64,000 nt of DNA from JAHEDH01 sp963753285. GTDB lineage: Bacteria > Actinomycetota > Acidimicrobiia > Spongiisociales > ZC4RG35. How positions within the stretch are numbered: the first letter of the stretch is position 1; each line of letters starts with the position of its first letter. Below, piece by piece: positions 60,046 to 64,000 of this stretch. The stretch covers positions 1 to 64,000 of the forward strand of contig CAVWBT010000002.1 in the NCBI GenBank assembly GCA_963753285.1, written 5' to 3'. The notes under the pieces are model-generated. The model made no database searches. It was not told the origin of the DNA and was given only the letters and a program-made list of their open reading frames with translations. The translations under genes were made by a program, and so were the position numbers.

Positions 60046-60344
60046 GTGGATTCCTCGATCTTCGAGAGCATCGAGCGATAGCCGCCCGTCCCGTGCTGGA
60101 GCCACTGGTTGATCCTGGTGATCGTGGCGGTCGAGAGGCCGGTTCGATCGGAGATCTCCCGGTAGGGGATTCCCTCGTCGAGTAGCTTCACCGCCTCCCA
60201 GCGGTGGGACATCTCCTCGAGTTCCTTCCGGGTGCAGAGGTCGCGCATGAACGCAGCGGCCTCGTCGACCGTCTCGAGCCTCACGATGGTTGCGAGGAGC
60301 TCGTCGGTGGTTGCGGTCTGCCAGTCGTCGTCGGGGATCGTCAT
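60042..60344 (-). CDS. YerC/YecD-type TrpR-related regulator
   Basis: 100 residues. The TrpR-like helix-turn-helix MSHRWEAVKLLDEGIPYREISDRTGLSTATITRINQWL (quoted in short: RTGLSTATITRI is the recognition region) matches the YerC/YecD family. It is the first gene of the his operon, coupled to hisG by a 4-base overlap, which suggests it senses histidine-pathway state and represses the operon. A TrpR-like operator lies in its promoter. Confidence 0.88.
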   Translation of the reverse strand: MTIPDDDWQTATTDELLATIVRLETVDEAAAFMRDLCTRKELEEMSHRWEAVKLLDEGIPYREISDRTGLSTATITRINQWLQHGTGGYRSMLSKIEEST

Positions 60345-60380
60345 GGATGCTCTACCGTGGTGGTGGTGTCCGAAAACGGC

Positions 60381-60408
60381 ACTGTACTAGTGTTTTAGCG
60401 CGTTGCAA
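60381..60408 (-). promoter_or_regulatory. his operon promoter with overlapping TrpR-like operator
   Basis: On the minus strand a -35 TTGCAA (60403-60408) and a -10 TACAGT (60381-60386) are spaced by 16 bases. Plus-strand positions 60384-60401 begin GTACTAGT, identical to the left half of the E. coli TrpR consensus operator, and continue with a degenerate right half (TTAG for CTAG). A bound TrpR-like protein would cover the promoter spacer and -10 box. Confidence 0.6.
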
Positions 60409-60456
60409 CATCGAGACAGTCGGTTCGCTGTCCGAGGTCGAGACCCGGAGGTGTGC

Positions 60457-61161
60457 ATGCTCCAGATCATTCCCGCCGTAGATGTGCTCGACGGCAAGGT
60501 CGTACGACTGATGCACGGCGACTACGAGCGGGTCACCGTCTACGCGGAGGATCCGGTCGCCCAGGCGCTCGAGTGGATGCGCCAGGGAGCCGAACTGGTG
60601 CACGTCGTGGATCTCGAAGGTGCGCGCTCCGGAGCCCCGGACGAGTCCCTGTGGCGGCGGCTCGCCGACGCCGGTGTGGCGTTCCAGGTCGGCGGCGGCA
60701 TCCGCACGACCGAACTAGCCGATCGAGCACTCGAGGCCGGGGCCCGGCGCGTCGTCCTCGGAACCGCCGCGGTCTGGGATCCCGAGATCCTCGGCAGGAT
60801 CCCCGATCCGGCTCGTGTCGTCGCGGCGGTCGACGTGCGGGGAGGGAAGGCGACCGGTGCAGGTTGGCTCGACGAGGGCAAGAACCTCACCGACGTGCTC
60901 GAAGGCCTCTCTGCAGCAGGCATCAGCCGCCTGCTCGTCACCGGCATCGAGCGGGACGGGACCATGGAGGGGCCTTCCACCGACGTCCTGCTCAGCGCCC
61001 TCCGGCATGGCGGATTCTCGGTCATCGCCAGCGGTGGAGTCGGCCAACTCCAGGATCTCGACGTCATCCAGCGTCTCGGATGCGAGGCCGTGATCGTCGG
61101 CCGGGCCCTCTACGAAGGCCGGTTCGAGGTGTCCGACGCCATCCGATACCTCGCCAAGTGA
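60457..61161 (+). CDS. hisA: Phosphoribosylformimino-AICAR-ribotide isomerase
   Basis: 234-residue TIM barrel. IIPAVDVLDGKVVRL includes the catalytic Asp9; VVAAVDVRGGKATGAGW the second Asp and the Trp region; TGIERDGTMEGPS the phosphate loop. Full catalytic set, unlike the paralogue at 27193. In actinobacteria this enzyme is often the bifunctional PriA (HisA and TrpF); whether that holds here is unknown. GGAGG precedes the ATG. Transcribed divergently from the rest of the his genes, about 110 bases apart, and may share their operator. Confidence 0.93.
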   Translation: MLQIIPAVDVLDGKVVRLMHGDYERVTVYAEDPVAQALEWMRQGAELVHVVDLEGARSGAPDESLWRRLADAGVAFQVGGGIRTTELADRALEAGARRVVLGTAAVWDPEILGRIPDPARVVAAVDVRGGKATGAGWLDEGKNLTDVLEGLSAAGISRLLVTGIERDGTMEGPSTDVLLSALRHGGFSVIASGGVGQLQDLDVIQRLGCEAVIVGRALYEGRFEVSDAIRYLAK

Positions 61162-61166
61162 TCGTC

Positions 61167-61184
61167 GAGCGGAACGAACCGCTC
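61167..61184 (+). terminator. Hairpin after hisA
   Basis: GAGCGG/CCGCTC with a 6-base loop, 6 bases after the hisA stop. Perfect 6-bp stem, no T-run. Confidence 0.45.
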
Positions 61185-61357
61185 AACATTCTCGGTGCGC
61201 CTTTACGCAACGACGAGCTGGCTCGATCGGACTCCTCGACGCGCTTGTCGCTGACGGGCCAGCAGCCAACGGCCAATCGCCGCCTTCCGACTAGATTTGG
61301 AGTCAGTCTTCAAGAACCGTCAGCCGCCGAACACCACGGCTCGTCCCGAGGAGCGTC

Positions 61358-62578
61358 ATGGACTTCACGTATCCCGAATCCGCCGAGAAGCTGCGAGCCG
61401 AGGTCCGAACCTGGCTCGATGACAACCTCCCCGAGAACTGGGGCGGGACCGGAACCCTCGAAGGCGACGACTACCTCACGTTCATGCTCGACTGGCGGGC
61501 AAAGCTCTCCGACGGCGGATGGCTCGGGCTGAAGTGGCCGACCGAGTACGGCGGGCGCGGCCTCGACGAGATCGAAGCGATCGCCGTGGTCGAGGAGTTC
61601 GCCAAGGCGGGTGTTCCGTCCGGCGGTCTCAACGACGCCTTCTCGATCGGCATGCTCGGCAACACGATCCTGCACATCGGGACCGAGGAGCAGAAGCAGC
61701 ACTTCCTTCCGCGGATCCTGTCGGGCGAGGACGTGTGGTGCCAGGGGTATTCGGAGCCCGACGCCGGATCGGACCTGGCCAACGTCAAGACGCGTGCGGT
61801 GCTCGACGGTGACGAGTGGGTCATCAACGGCCAGAAGATCTGGACGTCGGCCGGGCACCTCGCCAACTGGATCTTCGTGGTCTGCCGCACCGATCCCGAG
61901 GCCCCGAAACACCGGGGCATCACCTTCATCCTCGTCCCCATGGATCAGCCCGGCGTCGAAGTCCGGCCGATCAAGATGCTGTCGGGAGAGTCCGAGTTCA
62001 ACGAGGTCTTCTTCACCGACGCCCGGGCACCGAAGGACTACGTGATCGGTGCCGTCAACGACGGCTGGCGGGTCTGCATGGCCCTGCTCGGGTTCGAGCG
62101 GGGAGAAGACGCCGCCATCCTGCCGATCCAATTCAAGGCTGAGCTCGACCGCCTGGTCGAGTACGCCAAGGAACTGGGTCGAACCGACGACCCCGACATC
62201 CGCGAACGCCTCGTGAGGGCGTACGAGAAGGTCGAGATCATGAAGTACATGGGCTACACCCAGCTCACCAGGTTCGCCAAGGGACACGCCCCTGGTCCCG
62301 ATGCGGCGGTGACGAAGATCTGGTGGTCGGAGTACCACCAAGAGGTGACCGAGCTGGCGATGGACATCCTCGGTGTGGACGGCCTGGTGAACGTGGGCCG
62401 CAAGCCCGCATCGGCGTTCCGCACCGACGATGCGGGGGCGCCGAACTCGCCGGCTTCGTGGCAGACCGTGTTCCTCAATGCCCGAGCCGGGACGATCTAC
62501 GCCGGCACCAACCAGATCCAGCGCAACATCATCGGCGAGATGATGCTCGGCCTCCCCAAGGAACCCCGCCCCGCCTGA
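61358..62578 (+). CDS. Acyl-CoA dehydrogenase
   Basis: 406-residue flavoprotein of the acyl-CoA dehydrogenase superfamily. WCQGYSEPDAGSDLAN and the flavin segment GQKIWTSAGHLANWIFV are classic; the C-terminal ARAGTIYAGTNQIQRNIIGE is the substrate- and FAD-adjacent region. It would introduce a 2,3 double bond in an acyl-CoA and pass electrons to ETF. The chain-length preference and catalytic Glu position are not certain by eye. AGGAG precedes the ATG. The gene ends directly at palindromic repeat copy 2. Confidence 0.9.
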   Translation: MDFTYPESAEKLRAEVRTWLDDNLPENWGGTGTLEGDDYLTFMLDWRAKLSDGGWLGLKWPTEYGGRGLDEIEAIAVVEEFAKAGVPSGGLNDAFSIGMLGNTILHIGTEEQKQHFLPRILSGEDVWCQGYSEPDAGSDLANVKTRAVLDGDEWVINGQKIWTSAGHLANWIFVVCRTDPEAPKHRGITFILVPMDQPGVEVRPIKMLSGESEFNEVFFTDARAPKDYVIGAVNDGWRVCMALLGFERGEDAAILPIQFKAELDRLVEYAKELGRTDDPDIRERLVRAYEKVEIMKYMGYTQLTRFAKGHAPGPDAAVTKIWWSEYHQEVTELAMDILGVDGLVNVGRKPASAFRTDDAGAPNSPASWQTVFLNARAGTIYAGTNQIQRNIIGEMMLGLPKEPRPA

Positions 62579-62580
62579 CT

Positions 62581-62633
62581 CCGTTCTTGTGACGGGAATG
62601 CATGGAATATCGACGTTTCCGTCACAAGAACGT
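62581..62633. repeat. Dispersed palindromic repeat, copy 2
   Basis: CGTTCTTGTGACGG (62582-62595) and its perfect reverse complement (62619-62632) around a 23-base loop. It starts 2 bases after the acyl-CoA dehydrogenase stop and ends 3 bases before the stop of the convergent nuclease gene. Shares the exact 15-mer CCGTTCTTGTGACGG with copy 1. Confidence 0.85.
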
Positions 62634-62635
62634 AC

Positions 62636-64000
62636 TCAGAGCTCTGCGATGGGCTGGATGCGTGGGGCCAGGTCCGGGAGGCGGCCGTCGGCGGTCATGA
62701 TCCGGGTACCTTTACGGCCGAGCCACTTCCACAGCAACCTCGCCTCCGCGGCGACTCCCACGGTCGGCGGCACTGCGGTCGGCACCGGAGCGTCCGCAAC
62801 CGCCATCAAGGGGCGTCCCTCCTTCTCGTTCCATGAGCGCACGTGCGCGCCTCCGGCGATCGACACCCACTCGCCGGTGTTGTCGCACGCCTCCAGCGTT
62901 CCCACCGCCTGGAGCTCCTGCCATTCCCGACGCCGCTCCAACGCCGCCGCCAATGCTCGGTACCGATCCCGCACCCAGCCCGCCTCCTCGTAGCGCAGCG
63001 CCAGCATGTGGGCCCGCATCCGGTCGATCAGCGGGTCGAGCATCGCCGAAGGGTCTCCCTCGACTGCCCGCTGCAGTGGATACAGCGCAGTTCGATACTC
63101 GGTCTCGTCGATCGACCCCTCACACGGGCACAGCGACACGCCGAGTTGGGCGGAGGCGCACCTGCCGCCACGGGTCCCGGGCTTGCCCGAACATCGCCGG
63201 ATCCGCGTTGCATCCCAGATGGCGTGCATCACGAGCTCGGCCGAACGACGAGACCGGAACGGACCGAGGACGAAGGGACTGCCGTCATGCAGCTTCCTCG
63301 TGAGCGACAGGCGGGGGAACTGCTCGGCGGTGAGAGTCACGAAGTGGTTCGCCTTCGGCGGTTTCGACGCCCGGTTGTAGCGCGGGATGTGCTCGTGGAT
63401 CAGCCGGAGCTCGGTGATCGAGGCGTCGAGCTCGCCGGCGGTGACGATCGTGTCGACGGATTTCATCTCGCGCAGGAGGTTGGCGATCGATCGACGCTCG
63501 TCGCCGTAGAAATACGAGCTCACCCGGGTCCGCAGGTTCTTCGCCTTGCCGACGTAGATGACGATGCCGTGTCGATCCTTGAAGAGGTAGACGCCAGGGC
63601 GGCGGGGGAGTCCCCGGGCGAGGTCGATCTTGTCGTAGTGCGGGTTGCCCCGTGCAGTGGGGAGTTCGAGGAGGTCTTCGAGGTGGGTGACGTGGAGCGT
63701 TCCGGCGCGCTCCAGGAGCCCGTGGAGCACGTGAACGGTCGCCCGTGCATCGTCGAGTGCCCGGTGCGTGGGGGTGACCGGAGAACGGAAGTGGGCGGCC
63801 AGCGACTTGAGCCCGAGGCTGCGCACCTCCGGGCGCACCAGGCGTCGAGCGAGCGCCACCGTGTCGAGCGAGCGGTTCGCCAGCTTGGGGTACCCGAGAC
63901 GTGCGGCGGCGGCATTGAGGAAGCCGAGGTCGAAGCTCTTGTTGTGCGCGACGATCACCGAATCGCCTGCGAACTCGAGAAAGGACGGGTACACCTCGCC
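62636..64000 (-). CDS. DEDD exonuclease fused to UvrC-like GIY-YIG nuclease (5' part outside the window)
   Basis: At least 454 residues; the N-terminus lies beyond the window edge, so the first ExoI motif is not seen. Visible DnaQ-like motifs include VIVAHNKSFDLGFL and the ALDDARAT motif (ExoIII region) of a 3'-5' exonuclease. Then a GIY-YIG domain, GVYLFKDRHGIVIYVGKAKNLRTRVSSYF, as in the UvrC N-terminus or Cho, and a Cys-rich stretch (CSGKPGTRGGRC, SLCPC). Actinobacteria carry such fusions (for example in mycobacteria); a role in DNA repair is likely. Confidence 0.87.
   Translation of the reverse strand, partial: GEVYPSFLEFAGDSVIVAHNKSFDLGFLNAAAARLGYPKLANRSLDTVALARRLVRPEVRSLGLKSLAAHFRSPVTPTHRALDDARATVHVLHGLLERAGTLHVTHLEDLLELPTARGNPHYDKIDLARGLPRRPGVYLFKDRHGIVIYVGKAKNLRTRVSSYFYGDERRSIANLLREMKSVDTIVTAGELDASITELRLIHEHIPRYNRASKPPKANHFVTLTAEQFPRLSLTRKLHDGSPFVLGPFRSRRSAELVMHAIWDATRIRRCSGKPGTRGGRCASAQLGVSLCPCEGSIDETEYRTALYPLQRAVEGDPSAMLDPLIDRMRAHMLALRYEEAGWVRDRYRALAAALERRREWQELQAVGTLEACDNTGEWVSIAGGAHVRSWNEKEGRPLMAVADAPVPTAVPPTVGVAAEARLLWKWLGRKGTRIMTADGRLPDLAPRIQPIAEL

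Noticed and set aside
1..64000. CRISPR arrays, prophage or complete insertion sequences
   Set aside because: No regularly spaced repeats, transposase, integrase or phage structural genes were found.

Overview
The window is high-GC DNA from an actinobacterium (Actinomycetota). I infer a deep-branching lineage such as Acidimicrobiia, but I cannot prove the class. Pointers are an F420-type LLM oxidoreductase, the actinobacteria-specific trio of SCO1664-like kinase, DUF3090 protein and MSMEG_4193-like phosphomutase, a type A RNase P RNA, and many apparently leaderless genes whose -10 box (TANNNT) lies 6-8 bases before the start codon. Most genes are chromosomal housekeeping genes. The clearest mark of transfer is a tRNA-Val 3' half at 2190-2238, next to an orphan MbcA-like protein gene. 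Layout, 1-13 kb: SDR and Hsp31-like proteins, tRNA remnant, methyltransferase, MFS exporter, an exported SLH-repeat/Ig-like surface protein, the conserved Nif3/zinc-ribbon pair with a membrane protein and a lipoprotein, an F420-dependent enzyme and a Nudix hydrolase. 13-24 kb: an AAA+ ATPase/VWA chelatase-like pair, an APC permease, a zinc-type dehydrogenase, the actinobacterial kinase trio, an SRAP protein and a DUF1023 hydrolase. 24-30 kb: a TAT-exported multicopper oxidase carrying a one-base frameshift, small type VII-secretion-like and membrane proteins, rnpB, a HisA paralogue beside trpD, and a Fur-family regulator. 30-37.5 kb: a thioredoxin-like lipoprotein with an in-frame TGA at the first cysteine of CxxC (candidate selenoprotein), a Ni/Co ECF importer, a PAF-acetylhydrolase-like enzyme, two GNATs and an MTHFS-like protein. 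37.5-49 kb: a respiratory and redox block on the minus strand. It holds a complete System I cytochrome c maturation operon ccmABCDEFHIG, including a 35-residue CcmD, followed by a TAT-exported molybdopterin oxidoreductase, its FeS and NrfD subunits, and a double-rhodanese lipoprotein. This block suggests periplasmic sulfur-compound respiration feeding c-type cytochromes. 49-55 kb: a two-component system, an Lgt-like/TlpA pair, a PPOX-fold protein, an Ldh2-type dehydrogenase and an S10 peptidase. 55-64 kb: a tightly overlapped histidine operon (TrpR-like regulator, hisG, D, B, H, F, IE) with divergent hisA, then an acyl-CoA dehydrogenase and a truncated exonuclease/UvrC-like fusion. The most notable observations are the candidate Sec-containing redoxin with a bSECIS-like hairpin, a dispersed palindromic repeat built on CGTTCTTGTGAC at three gene-end positions, a TrpR-like operator inside the his promoter, and a HisA paralogue that has lost its first catalytic aspartate.
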